Assembly: GCA_947683425.1 (NCBI GenBank)
Contig: CANTUQ010000308.1
Coordinates: forward strand, 62,001 to 126,000
Direction: 5' to 3'
Length of the DNA: 64,000 nt
From: Excoecaria cochinchinensis
Taxonomy: Eukaryota; Streptophyta; Magnoliopsida; Malpighiales; Euphorbiaceae
The notes beneath the pieces are model-generated. The model worked only from the letters and a program-made list of their open reading frames with translations, ran no database searches and was not told the origin of the DNA. Position numbers and translations under genes: made by a program. Shown piece after piece: positions 10,201-23,623 of the stretch. Position 1 is the first letter of the stretch. Each line of letters begins with the position of its first letter.

Positions 10201-12242
10201 ACCCCCGAGGAAATCAGTAAAAATTCGTCGGATTCCGATGAAGCCAATTTTTGATGCGTGTTGACCGGCAAGCTTCCAGTAGCTATTCTGAAAGAGTATT
10301 CCTGAATTATTGGACTCGGATCCAAAATTTCACCACTTTTTACGATTTTTCGATTTTAGTTAGTGGTACCCTTTGGGAAATCTGTAAAAATTCGTCGGAT
10401 TCCGACGAAACCAATTCTCGATGTGTTGTGACCGGCAAGCTTCCAGTAGCTATTCCAATCAAGTTTTCCTGAATTATTGGACTCGGATCAAAAATTTCAC
10501 CACTTTTTACGATTTTTTCGATTTTCCCTAGTGCACCCCTAGGGAAATCAGTAAAAATTTGTCGGATTCCGACGAAGCCAATTCTCGATGCGTTGTGACA
10601 GGCAAGCTTCCAGTAGCTATTCCAATCGAGTTCTCCTGAATTATTGGACTCGGATCCAAAATTTAACCACTTTTTACGATTTTTCGATTTTCCCTAGTGT
10701 ACCCCTAGGGAAATTAGTAAAAATTCGTCGGATTACGACGAAGCCAATTCTCGATGCGTTGTGACCGGCAAGATTCCAGTAGCTATTCAAATCGAGTTTT
10801 CCTGAATTGTTGCACTCGGATCCAAAATTTCACCACTTTTTACGATTTTTCGATTTTCGTTAGTGGTACCCCTAGGGAAATCCGTAAAAATTCGTCGGAT
10901 TCCGACGAAGCCAATTCTCGATGCGTTGTGACCGGCAAGCTTCCAGTAGGTATTCCAATCGAGTTTTCCTGAATTATTGGACTCGAATCAAAAATTTGAC
11001 CACTTTTTACGATTTTTCGATTTTGGTGATTTTTCCTAGTGGTACCCCTAGGTAAATCCGTAAAAATTCGTCGGATTTCGACGAAGCCAATTCTCGATGC
11101 GTTGTGACCGGCAAGCTTCCAGTAGATATTCCAATCGAGTGTTCCTGAATTATTAGACTCGGCTCCAAAATTTCACCACTTTTTACGATTTTTCGATTTT
11201 CCCTAGTGCGTACCCCTAGGGAAATCAGAAAAAATTCGTCTTATTCCGACGAAACCAATTCTCGATGCGTTGTGACCGGCAAGCTTCCAGTAGCTATTCC
11301 AATCGAGTTTTTCTGAATTATTGGACTCGGATCCAAAATTTCACCACTTTTTATAATTTTTCGATTTTGGTGATTTTCCCTAGTTGTACCCCCTTAGAAA
11401 ATTCGTAAAAATTCGTCGGATTCCGATGAAACCAATTCTCGATGAGTTGTGACCGGCAAGCTTCCAGTAACTATTCCAATCGAGTTTTCCTGAATTATTG
11501 GATTCGGATCCAAAATTTCACCACTTTTTATGATTTTTCGATTTTGGTGATTTTTCCTAGTGGTACACCTAGGGAAATCCGTAAAAATTCGTCGGATTTC
11601 GACGAAGCCAATTCTCAATTCGTTGTAACCGAAAAGCTTCTAGTAGCTATTCCAATCGAGTTTTCCTGAATTATTTGACTCGGTTCAAAAATTTCACCAC
11701 TTTTTACGATTTTTCGATTTTCTCTAGTTGTACCCCCTTGGGAAAATAGTAAAAATTCGTCGGATTCCGACGAAACAAATTTTCGATGCGTTGTGACCGG
11801 CAAGCTTCCAGTAGCTATTCCAATAGAGTTTTCCTGAATTATTGGACTCGGATCAAAAATTTCCCCACTTTTTATGATTTTTCCATTTTTGTTAGTGGTT
11901 CCCCTAGGAAAATCCGTAAAAATTCGTCGGATTCCGACGAAACCAATTCTCGATGCGTTGTGACCGATAAGCTTCCAGTAGCTATTCCAATCGAGTTTTC
12001 CTGAATTATTGGACTCGGATCCAAAATTTCACAACTTTTTACGATTTTTCGATTTTGGTGATTTTCCCTAATAGTACCCCTAGGTAAATCCGTAAAAATT
12101 CGTCGGATTTCGACGAAGCTAATTCTCGATGCGTTGTGACCGGCAAGCTTCCAGTACCTATTCCAATCGAGTTTTCCTGAATTATTGGACTCTGATCTAA
12201 AATTTCACCACTTTTTACGATTTTTCGATTTTACCTAGTGGT
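7233..12242 (-). repeat. Older satellite array, right part (reverse orientation)
   Basis: About 30 further reverse-orientation monomers continuing the array of 1-3419 after the retroelement. Same family markers: AAGCTT, ACTCGG, TTTTCCTGAA and TTTTTACGA. Units with and without the GGTGATTTT segment are interspersed. Some local similarity suggests old duplications (units with CCTACCCCTAGG near 8139 and 8809, GTACCCCCTTGGG near 8986 and 11731), but substitutions are spread through all copies. No gene or second transposon is seen. Confidence 0.95.
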
Positions 12243-12310
12243 ACCACTAGGGAAAATCACCAAAATCGAGAAATCGTAAAAAGTGGTGAAATTTTGGATC
12301 CGAGCCCAAT
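12185..12310. repeat. Head-to-head array inversion junction
   Basis: Reverse-orientation satellite reads up to CCTAGTGGT and forward satellite starts with ACCACTAGGG; the axis lies between 12242 and 12243 inside GGTACC (12240-12245). The arms pair over more than 60 bp, except that the left arm lacks a 9 bp CACCAAAAT segment present on the right and has scattered substitutions. No unrelated bases lie at the junction. The first forward unit has the forward-family G (CGAGAAATCG) but the reverse-family T at 12277 (CGTAAAAAG instead of CGCAAAAAG), so it is a hybrid. Confidence 0.93.
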
Positions 12311-12814
12311 AATTCAGGGAAACTCGATTGGAATAGCTACTGGAAGCTCGCCGGTCACAACGCATCGAGAATTGGCTTCGTCGGAATCCGACGAATTTTT
12401 ACGGATTTTCCTAGGGGTACCACTAGGGAAAACTACCAAAATCGAGAAATCGCAAAAAGTGGTGAAATTTTGGATCCGAGCCCAATAATTCATGGAAACT
12501 CGATTGGAATAGCTACTGGAAGCTCAACGCATCGAGAATTGGCTTCGTCGGAATCCGACGAATTTTTACGGATTTCCCTAGGGGTACCACTAGGGAAAAT
12601 CACCAAAATCGAGAAATCGCAAAAAGTGGTGAAATTTTGGATCCGAGCCCAATAATTATAGGAAACTCGATTGGAATAGCTACTGGAAGCTCGCCGGTCA
12701 CAACGCATCGAGAATTGGCTTCGTCGAAATTTGACGAATTTTTACGGATTTCCCTAGGGGTACCACTAGGGAAAATCACCAAAATCGAGAAATCGCAAAA
12801 AGTGGTGAAATTTT

Positions 12815-14672
12815 GGATCCGAGCCCAATAATTCAGGAAAACTCGATTGGAATAGCTACTGGAAGCTCAACGCATCGAGAATTGGCTTCGTTGGAATCCG
12901 ACGAATTTTTACGGATTTCCATAGGGTACCACTAGGGAAAATCACCAAAATCGAGAAATCGCAAAAAGTGGTGAAATTTTGGATCCGAGCCCAATAATTC
13001 AGGGAAACTCGATTGGTATAGCTACTGGAAGCTCAACGCATCGAGAATTGGCTTCGTCGGAATCCGGCGAATTTTTACGGATTTCCATAGGGGTACCCAC
13101 TAGGGAAAATCACCAAAATCGAGAAATCGCAAAAAGTGGTTAAATTTTGGATCTGAGCCCAATAATTCAGGGAAACTCGATTGGAATAGCTACTGGAAGC
13201 TCAACGCATTGAGAATTGGCTTCGTCGGAATTCGACGAATTTTTACGGATTTTCCTAGCGGTACCACTAGGAAAAATCACCAAAATCGAGAAATCGCAAA
13301 AAGTGGTGAAATTTTGGATTCGAGCCCAATAATTCAGGGAAACTCGATTGGAATAGCTACTGGAAGCTCGCCGGTCACAACGCATCGAGAATTGGCTTCG
13401 TCGGAATCCGACGAATTTTTACGGATTTCCCTAGGGGTACCACTAGGGAAAATCACCAAAATCGAGAAATCGCGAAAAGTGGTGAAATTTTTGATCCGAG
13501 CCCAATAATTCAGGGAAACTCGATTGGAATAGCTACTGGAAGCTCAACGCATCGAGAATTGGCTTCGTCGGAATCCGACGAATTTTTACGGATTTCCCTA
13601 GGGGTACCACTAGGGAAAATCACCAAAATCGAGAAATCGCAAAAAGTGGTGAAATTTTGGATCCGAGCCCAATAATTCAGGGAAACTCGATTGGAATAGC
13701 TACTGGAAGCTCAACGCATCGAGAATTGGCTTCGCTGGAATCCGGCGAATTTTTACGGATTTCCATAGGGGTACCACTAGGGAAAATCACCAAAATCGAG
13801 AAATCGCAAAAAGTGGTGAAATTTTTGATCCGAGCCCAATAATTCAGGGAAACTCGATTGGAATAGCTACTGGAAGCTCAACGCATCGAGTATTGGCTTC
13901 GTTGGAATCCGACGAATTTTTACGGATTTCCATAGGGGTACCACTAGGGAAAATCACCAAAATCGAGAAATCGCAAAAAGTGGTGGAATTTTGGATCCGA
14001 GCCCAATAATTCAGGGAAACTCGATTGGTATAGCTACTGGAAGCTCAACGCATCGAGAATTGGCTTCGTCGGAATCCGGCGAATTTTTACGGATTTCCAT
14101 AGGGGTACCACTAGGGAAAATCACCAAAATCGAGAAATCGCAAAAAGTGGTAAAATTTTGGATCTGAGCCCAATAATTCAGGGAAATTCGATTGGAATAG
14201 CTACTGGAAGCTCAACGCATTGAGAATTGGCTTCGTCGGAATCCGACGAATTTTTACGGATTTTCCTAGCGGTACCACTAGGAAAAATCACCAAAATCGA
14301 GAAATCACAAAAAGTGGTGAAATTTTGGATTCGAGCCCAATAATTCAGGGAAACTCGATTGGAATAGCTACTGGAAGCTCGCCGGTCACAACGCATCGAG
14401 AATTGGCTTCGTCGGAATCCGACGAATTTTTACGGATTTCCCTAGGGGGTACCACTAGGGAAAATCACCAAAATCGAGAAATCGCGAAAAGTGGTGAAAT
14501 TTTTGATCCGAGCCCAATAATTCAGGGAAACTCGATTGGAATAGCTACTGGAAGCTCAACGCATCGAGAATTTGCTTCGTCGGAATCCGACGATTTTTTA
14601 CGGATTTCCCTAGGGGTACCACTAGGGAAAATCACCAAAATTGAGAAATCGCAAAAAGTGGTGAAATTTTGG
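12815..14672 (+). repeat. 1011 bp higher-order repeat, two partial copies
   Basis: Units at about 12815-13660 reappear at about 13826-14672, offset 1011-1012 bp (six monomers). Shared private variants include GATTGGTATAGC, CCGGCGAAT, GGATCTGAGCCC, CGCATTGAGAATT and TTTTCCTAGCGG. The copies have diverged by several substitutions and single-base indels, so this duplication is older than those further right. Confidence 0.85.
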
Positions 14673-15739
14673 ATCCGAGCCCAATAATTCAGGGAAACTC
14701 GATTGGAATTGCTACTGGAAGCTCAACGCATCGAAAATTGGCTTCGTCGGAATCCGACGAATTTTTACGGATTTCCCTAGGGGTACCAATAGGGAAAATC
14801 ACCAAAATCGAGAAATCGCAAAAAGTGGTGAAATTTTGAATCCGAGCCCAATAATTCAGGGAAACTCGATTGGAATAGCTCCTGGAAGCACAACGCATCG
14901 AGAATTGACTTCGTCGGAATCCGACGAATTTTTACGGATTTCCCTAGGGGTACCACTAGGGAAAATCACCAAAATCGAGAAATCGCAAAAAGTGGTGAAA
15001 TTTTGGATCCGAGCCCAATAATTCAGGGAAACTCGATTAGAATAGCTACTGGAAGCTCGCCGGTCACAACGCATCGAGAATTGGCTTCGTCGGAATCCGA
15101 TGAATTTTTACGAATTTTCCTAGGGGTACCACTAGGGAAAATCACCAAAATCGAGAAATCGCAAAAAGTGGTGAAATTTTTGATCCGAGCCCAATAATTC
15201 AGGGAAACTCGATTGGAATTGCTACTGGAAGCTCAACGCATCGAAAATTGGCTTCGTCGGAATCCGACGAATTTTTACGGATTTCCCAAGGGGTACCACT
15301 AGGGAAAATCACCAAAATCGAGAAATCGCAAAAAGTGGTGAAATTTTGGATCCGAGCCCAATAATTCAATGAAACTCGATTGGAATAGCTACTGGAAGCT
15401 CAACGCATCGAGAATTGGCTTCGTCGGAATCCGACGAATGTTTACGGATTTCCATAGGGGTACCACTAGGAAAAATCACCAAAATCGAGAAATCGCAAAA
15501 AGTGGTAAAATTTTGGATCCGAGCCCAATAATTCAGGGAAACTCGATTGGAATAGCTACTGGAAGCTCAACGCATCGTGAATTGGCTTCGTCGGAATCCG
15601 ATGAATTTTTACGGATTTCCCTAGGGGTACCACTAGGGAAAATCACCAAAATCGAGAAATCGCAAAAAGTGGTGAAATTTTGGATCCGAGCCCAATAATT
15701 CAGGGAAACTCGATTGGAATAGCTACTGGAAGCTCAACG

Positions 15740-18700
15740 CATCGAGAATTGGCTTCGTCAGAATCCGACGAATTTTTACGGATTTCCCTAGGGGTACCAT
15801 TAGGGAAAATCACCAAAATCGAGAAATCGCAAAAAGTGGTGAAATTTTGGATCCGAGCCCAATAATTCAGGGAAACTCGATTGGAATAGCTACTGGAAGC
15901 TCAACGCATCGAGAATTGGCTTCGTCGGAATCCGACGAATTTTTACGAATTTCCCTAGGGGTACCACTAGGGAAAATCACCAAAATCGAGAAATCGCAAA
16001 AAGTGGTGAAATTTTGGATCCGAGCCCAATAATTCAGGGAAACTCGATTGGAATAGCTACTAGAAGCTCGCCAGTCACAACGCATCGAGAATTGGCTTCG
16101 TCGGAATCCGACGAATTTTTACGGATTTCCCTAGGGGGTACCACTAGGGAAAATCACCAAAATCGAGAAATCGCAAAAAGTGGTAAAATTTCTGATCCGA
16201 GCCCAATAATTCAGGGAAACTCGATTGGAATAGCTACTGGAAGCACAACGCATCGAGAATTGGCTTCGTCGGAATCCGACGAATTTTTACGGATTTCCCT
16301 AGGGGTACCACTAGCGAAAATCACCAAAATCGAGAAATCGCAAAAAGTGGTAAAATTTTGGATCCGAGCCCAATAATTCAGGGAAACTCGATTGGAATAG
16401 CTACTGGAAGCTCAACGCATCGTGAATTGGCTTCGTCGGAATCCGACGAATTTTTACGGATTTCCCTAGGGGTACCACTAGGGAAAATCACCAAAATCGA
16501 GAAATCGCAAAAAGTGGTGAAATTTTGGATCCGAGCCCAATAATTCAGGGAAACTCGATTGGAATAGCTACTGGAAGCTCGCCGGTCACAACGCATCGAG
16601 AATTGGCTTCGTCGAAATCCGACGAATTTTTACGGATTTCCCTAGGGGTACCACTAGGGAAAATCACCAAAATCGAGAAATTGCAAAAAGTGGTGAAATT
16701 TTGGATCCGAGCCCAATAATTCAGGGAAACTCGATTGGAATAGCTACTGGAAGCTCAACGCATCGAGAATTGGCTTCGATGGAATCTGACGAATTTTTAC
16801 GAATTTCCCTAGGGGTACCACTAGGGAAAATCACAAAAATCGAGAAATCGCAAAAAGTGGGGAAATTTTGGATCCGAGCCCAATAATTAAGGAAAACTCG
16901 ATTGGAATAGCTACTAGAAGTTCGCCAGTCACAACGCATCGAGAATTGGCTTCGTCGGAATTCGACGAATTTTTACGGATTTCCCTAGGGGGCACCACTA
17001 GGGAAAATCACCAAAATCAAGAAATCGCAAAAAGTGGTGAAATTTCTGATCCGAGCCCAATAATTCAGGGAAACTCGATTGGAATAGCTACTGCAAGCAC
17101 AACGCATCGAAAATTGGCTTCGTCGGAATCCGATGAATTTTTACGGATTTCCCTAGGGGTACCACTAGGGAAAATCACCAAAATCGAGAAATCGCAAAAA
17201 GTGGTAAAATTTTGGATCCGATCCCAATAATTCAGGGAAACTCGATTGGAATAGGTACTGGAAGCTCAACGCATCGAGAATTGACTTCGTCGGAATCCGA
17301 CGAATTTTTACGGATTTCCCTAGGGGTACCACTAGGGAAAATCACCAAAATCGAGAAATCGCAAAAAGTGGTGAAATTTTGGATCCGAGCCCAATAATTC
17401 AGGGAAACTCGATTGGAATAGCTACTGGAAGCTCGCCGGTCACAACGCATCGAGAATTGGCTTCGTCGGAATCCGACGAATTTTTACGGATTTCCCTAGG
17501 GGTACCACTAGGAAAAATCACCAAAATCGAGAAATCGCAAAAAGTGGTGAAATTTTGGATCCGAGCCCAATAATTCAGGAAAACTCGATTGGAATAGCTA
17601 CTGGAAGCACAACGCATCGAGAATTGGCTTCGTCGGAATATGACGAATTTTTACGGATTTTTCTAGGGGTACCACTAGGGAAAATCACCAAAATCGAGAA
17701 ATCGCAAAAAGTGGTAAAATTTTGGATCCGAGCCCAATAATTCAGGGAAACTCGATTGGAATAGCTACTGGAAGCTCAACGCATCGAGAATTGGTTTCGT
17801 CAGAATCCGACGAATTTTTACGGATTTTCCTAGGGGTACCATTAGGGAAAATCACCAAAATCGAGAAATCGCAAAAAGTGGTGAAATTTTGGATCCGAGC
17901 CCAATAATTCAGGGAAACTCGATTGGAATAGCTACTGGAAGCTCAACGCATCGAGAATTGGCTTCGTCGGAATCCGACGAATTTTTACGAATTTCCCTAG
18001 GGGTACCACTAGGGAAAATCACCAAAATCGAGAAATCGCAAAAAGTGGTGAAATTTTGGATCCGAGCCCAATAATTCAGGGAAACTCGATTGGAATAGCT
18101 ACTAGAAGCTCGCCAGTCACAACGCATCGAGAATTGGCTTCGTCGGAATCCGACGAATTTTTACGGATTTCCCTAGGGGGTACCACTAGGGAAAATCACC
18201 AAAATCGAGAAATCGCAAAAAGTGGTGAAATTTCTGATCCGAGCCCAATAATTCAGGGAAACTCGATTGGAATAGCTACTAGAAGCACAACGCATCGAGA
18301 ATTGGCTTCGTCGGAATCCGACGAATTTTTACGGATTTCCCTAGGGGTACCACTAGGGAAAATCACCAAAATCGAGAAATCGCAAAAAGTGGTAAAATTT
18401 TGGATCCGAGCCCAATAATTCAGGGAAACTCGATTGGAATAGCTACTGGAAGCTCAACGCATCGTGAATTGGCTTCGTCGGAATCCGACGAATTTTTACG
18501 GATTTCCCTAGGGGTACCACTAGGGAAAATCACCAAAATCGAGAAATCGCAAAAAGTGGTGAAATTTTGGATCGAGCCCAATAATTCAGGGAAACTCGAT
18601 TGGAATAGCTACTGGAAGCTCGCCGGTCACAACGCATCGAGAATTGGCTTCGTCGAAATTCGACGAATTTTTACGGATTTCCCTAGGGGTACCACTAGGG

Positions 18701-19271
18701 AAAATCACCAAAATCGAGAAATTGCAAAAAGTGGTGAAATTTTGGATCCGAGCCCAATAATTCAGGGAAACTCGATTGGAATAGCTACTGGAAGCTCAAC
18801 GCATCGAGAATTGGCTTCGATGGAATCTGACGAATTTTTACGAATTTCCCTAGGGGTACCACTAGGGAAAATCACCAAAATCGAGAAATCGCAAAAAGTG
18901 GGGAAATTTTGGATCCGAGCCCAATAATTAAGGAAAACTCGATTGGAATAGCTACTAGAAGTTCGCCAGTCACAACGCATCGAGAATTGGCTTCGTCGGA
19001 ATTCGACGAATTTTTACGGATTTCCCTAGGGGGTACCACTAGGGAAAATCACCAAAATCGAGAAATCGCAAAAAGTGGTGAAATTTCTGATCCGAGCCCA
19101 ATAATTCAGGGAAACTCGATTGGAATAGCTACTGGAAGCACAACGCATCGAAAATTGGCTTCGTCGGAATCCGATGAATTTTTACGGATTTCCCTAGGGG
19201 TACCACTAGGGAAAATCACCAAAATCGAGAAATCGCAAAAAGTGGTAAAATTTTGGATCCGAGCCCAATAA
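15740..19271 (+). repeat. 2042 bp higher-order repeat, two partial copies
   Basis: About 15740-17230 matches 17782-19271 at an offset of 2042 bp, falling to 2041 after a missing C near 18573. Shared private variants include GTACCATTAGGG, CTACTAGAAGCTCGCCAG, CTTCGATGGAATCTGACG, AAAGTGGGGAAATT and AATTAAGGAAAACTC. About 490 bp between the matched blocks (17231-17720) has no match after the second block, so the second copy is incomplete or was overwritten. Confidence 0.88.
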
Positions 19272-21606
19272 TTCAGGGAAACTCGATTGGAATAGCTACT
19301 GGAAGCTCAACGCATCGTGAATTGGTTTCGTCGGAATCAAATGAATTTTTACGGATTTCCCTAGGGGTACCACTAGGGAAAATCACCAAAATCGAGAAAT
19401 CGCAAAAAGTGGTGAAATTTTGGATTCGAGCCCAATAATTCAGGGAAACTCGATTGGAATAGCTACTGGAAGCTCAACGCATCGAGAATTGGCTTGGTCG
19501 GAATCCGACGAATTTTTACGAATTTCCCTAGGGGTACCACTAGGGAAAATCACCAAAATCGAGAAATCGTAAAAAGTGGTGAAATTTTTGATGCGAGCCC
19601 AATAATTCAGGGAAACTCGATTGGAATAGCTACTGGAAGCTCGCCGGTCACAACGTATCGAGAATTGGCTTCGTCGGAATCCGACGAATTTTTACGGATT
19701 TCCCTAGGGGTACCACTAGGGAAAATCACCAAAATCGAGAAATCGCAAAAAGTGGTGAAATTTTGGATCCGAGCCCAATAATTCAGGGAAACTCGATTGG
19801 AATAGCTACTGGAAGCACAACGCATCGAGAATTGGCTTCGTCGGAATCCGACGAATTTTTACGGATTTCCCTAGGGGTACCACTAGGGAAAATCACCAAA
19901 ATCGAGAAATCGCAAAAAGTGGTAAAATTTTGGATCCGATCCCAATAATTCAGGGAAACTCGATTGGAATAGGTACTGGAAGCTCAACGCATCGAGAATT
20001 GGCTTCGTCGGAATCCGATGAATTTTTACGGATTTCCCTAGTGGTACCACTAGGGAAAATCACCAAAATCGAGAAATCGCAAAAAGTGGTTAAATTTTGG
20101 ATCCGAGCCTAATAATTCAGGGAAACTCGATTGGAATAGCTACTGGAAGCACAACGCATCGAGAATTGGCTTCGTCGGAATCCGACGAATTTTTACGGAT
20201 TTCCCTAGGGGTACCACTAGGGAAAATCACCAAAATCGAGAAATCGCAAAAAGTGGTAAAATTTTGGATCCGATCCCAATAATTCAGGGAAACTCGATTG
20301 GAATAGTTACTGGAAGCTCAACGTATCGAGAATTGGCTTCGTCGGAATCCGACGAATTTTTACGGATTTCCCTAGTGGTACCACTAGGGAAAATCACCAA
20401 AATCGAGAAATCGCAAAAAGTGGTGAAATTTTGGATCCGAGACCAATAATTCAGGGAAACTCGATTGGAATAGCTACTGGAAGCTCGCCGGTCACAACGC
20501 ATCGAGAATTGGCTTCATCGAAATCCGACGAATTTTTACGGATTTCCCTAGGGGTACCACTAGGGAAAATCGCCAAAATCGAGAAATCGCAAAAAGTGGT
20601 GAAATTTGGATCCGAGCCCAATAATTCAGGGAAACTCGATTGGAATAGCTACTGGAAGCTCAACGCATCGAGAATTGGCTTCGTCGGAATTCGACGGATT
20701 TTTACGGATTTTCCTAGGGGTACCACTAGGGAAAATCACCAAAATCGAGAAATCGCAAAAAGTGGTGAAATTTTGGATCCGAGCCCAATAATTCAGGGAA
20801 ACTCGATTGGAATAGCTACTGGAAGCTCAACGCATCGAGAATTGGCTTCGTCGGAATCCGACGAATTTTTACGGATTTTCCTAGGGGTGCCACTAGGGAA
20901 AATCACCAAAATCGAGAAATCGCAAAAAGTGGTGAAATTTGGATCCGAGCCCAATAATTCAGGGAAACTCGATTGGAATAGCTACTGGAATCTCAACGCA
21001 TCGAGAATTGGCTTCGTCGGAATCCGACGAATTTTTACGGATTTCCCTAGGGGTACCACTAGGGAAAATCACCAAAATCGAGAAATCGCAAAAAGTGGTG
21101 AAATTTTGGATCCGAGCCAAATAATTCAGGGAAACTCGATTGGAATAGCTACTGGAAGCTCAACGCATCGAGAATTGGCTTCTTCGGAATCCGACGAATT
21201 TTTACGGATTTCCCTAGGGGTACCACTAGGGAAAATCACCAAAATCGAGAAATCGCAAAAAGTGGTGAAATTTTGGATCAGAGCCCAATAATTAAGGGAA
21301 ACTCGATTGGAATAGCTACTGGAAGCTCAACGCATTGAGAATTGGCTTCGTCGGAATCCGACGAATTTTTACGGATTTCCATAGGGGTACCACTAGGGAA
21401 AATCACCAAAATCGAGAAATCGCAAAAAGTGGTGAAATTTTGGATCCGAGCCCAATAATTCAGGGAAACTCGATTGGAATAGCTACTGGAAGCTCAACGC
21501 ATCGAGAATTGGCTTCGTCGGAATCCGACGAATTTTTACGGATTTCCCTAGGGGTACCACTATGGAAAATCACCAAAATCGAGAAATCGCAAAAAGTGGT
21601 GAAATT

Positions 21607-23623
21607 TTGGATCCGAGCCCAATAATTCAGGGTAACTCGATTGGAATAGCTACTGGAAGCTCGCCGGTCACAACGCATCGAGAATTGGCTTCGTCGGAAT
21701 CCGACGAATTTTTACGGATTTCCCTAGGGGTACCACTAGGGAAAATCACCAAAATCGAGAAATCGCAAAAAGTGGTGAAATTTTGGATCCGAGCCCAATA
21801 ATTCAGGGAAACTCGATTGGAATAGCTACTGGAAGCTCAACGCATCGAGAATTGGCTTCGTCGGAATCCGACGAATTTTTACGGATTTCCCTAGGGGTAC
21901 CACTAGGGAAAATCACCAAAATCGAGAAATCTCAAAAAGTGGTGAAATTTTGGATCCGAGCCCAATAATTCAGGGAAACTCGATTGGAATAGCTACTGGA
22001 AGCACGACGCATCGAGAATTGGCTTCGTCGGAATCCGACGAATTTTTGCGGATTTTCCTAGGGGTACCACTAGGAAAAATCACCAAAATCGAGAAATCGC
22101 AAAAAGTGGTGAAATTTTGGATCCGAGCCCAATAATTCAGGGAAACTCGATTGGAATAGCTACTGGAAGCTCAACGCATCGAGAATTGGCTTCGTCGGAA
22201 TCCGACGAATTTTTACGGATTTCCCTAGGGGTACCACTAGGGAAAATCACCAAAATCGAGAAATCGCAAAAAGTGGTGAAATTTTGGATCCGAGCCCAAT
22301 AATTCAGGGAAACTCGATTGGAATAGCTACTGGAAGCTCAACGCATCGAGAATTGGCTTCGTCGGAATCCGATGAATTTTTACGGATTTCCCTAGGGGTA
22401 CCACTAGGGAAAATCACCAAAATCGAGAAATCGCAAAAAGTGGTGAAATTTTGGATCCGAGCCCAATAATTCAGGGAAACTCGATTGGAATAGCTACTGG
22501 AAGCACAACGCATCGAGAATTGGCTTCGTCGGAATCCGACGAATTTTTACGGATTTTCCTAGGGGTACCACTAGGGAAAATCACCAAAATCGAGAAATCG
22601 CAAAAAGTGGTGAAATTTGGATCCGAGCCCAATAATTCAGGGAAACTCGATTGGAATAGCTACTGGAAGCTCAACGCATCGAGAATTGGCTTCGTCGGAA
22701 TCCGACGAATTTTTACGGATTTCCCTAGGGGTACCACTAGGGAAAATCACCAAAATCGAGAAATCGCAAAAAGTGGTGAAATTTTGGATCCGAGCCCAAT
22801 AATTCAGGGAAACTCGATTGGAATAGCTACTGGAAGCTCAACGCATCGAGAATTGGCTTCGTCGGAATCCGACGAATTTTTACGGATTTCCCTAGGGGTA
22901 CCACTAGGGAAAATCACCAAAATCGAGAAATCGCAAAAAGTGGTGAAATTTGGATCCGAGCCCAATAATTCAGGGAAACTCGATTGGAATAGCTACTGGA
23001 AGCTCAACGCATCGAGAATTGGCTTCGTCGGAATCCGACGAATTTTTACGGATTTCCCTAGGGGTACCACTAGGGAAAATCACCAAAATCGAGAAATCGC
23101 AAAAAGTGGTGAAATTTTGGATCCGAGCCCAATAATTCAGGGAAACTCGATTGGAATAGCTACTGGAAGCTCAACGCATCGAGAATTGGCTTCTTCGGAA
23201 TCCGATGAATTTTTACGGATTTCCCTAGGGGTACCACTAGAGAAAATCACCAAAATCGAGAAATCGCAAAAAGTGGTGAAATTTGGATCCGAGCCCAATA
23301 ATTCAGGGAAACTCAATTGGAATAGCTACTGGAAGCTCTACGCATCGAGAATTGGCTTCGTCGGAATCCGACGAATTTTTACGGATTTCCCTAGGGTACC
23401 ACTAGGGCAAATCACCAAAATCGAGAAATCGCAAAAAGTGGTGAAATTTTGGATCCGAGCCCAATAATTCAGGGAAACTCGATTGGAATAGCTACTGGAA
23501 GCTCGCCGGTCACAACGCATCGAGAATTGGCTTCGTCGGAATCCGACGAATTTTTACGGATTTCCCTAGGGTACCACTAGGGCAAATCACCAAAATCGAG
23601 AAATCGCAAAAAGTGGTGAAATT
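21607..23623 (+). repeat. 2017 bp 12-mer HOR, copy 1
   Basis: Twelve monomers of 165-176 bp, including several 166 bp units with GAAATTTGG instead of GAAATTTTGG. Private variants shared with copy 2 include AATCTCAAAAAG, GCACGACGCATCG, TTTTTGCGG, CTAGAGAAAATC, CTCAATTGG, GCTCTACGC and CTAGGGCAAATC. By eye I find only two differences from copy 2: T21633/A23650 and A22075/G24092. Confidence 0.93.

Noticed and set aside
1..12242. Reverse array as an unrelated second satellite
   Set aside because: Its reverse complement aligns along the whole forward monomer, including both dyads, GGATCC, GGTACC and the A-tracts; it is a diverged family of the same satellite.
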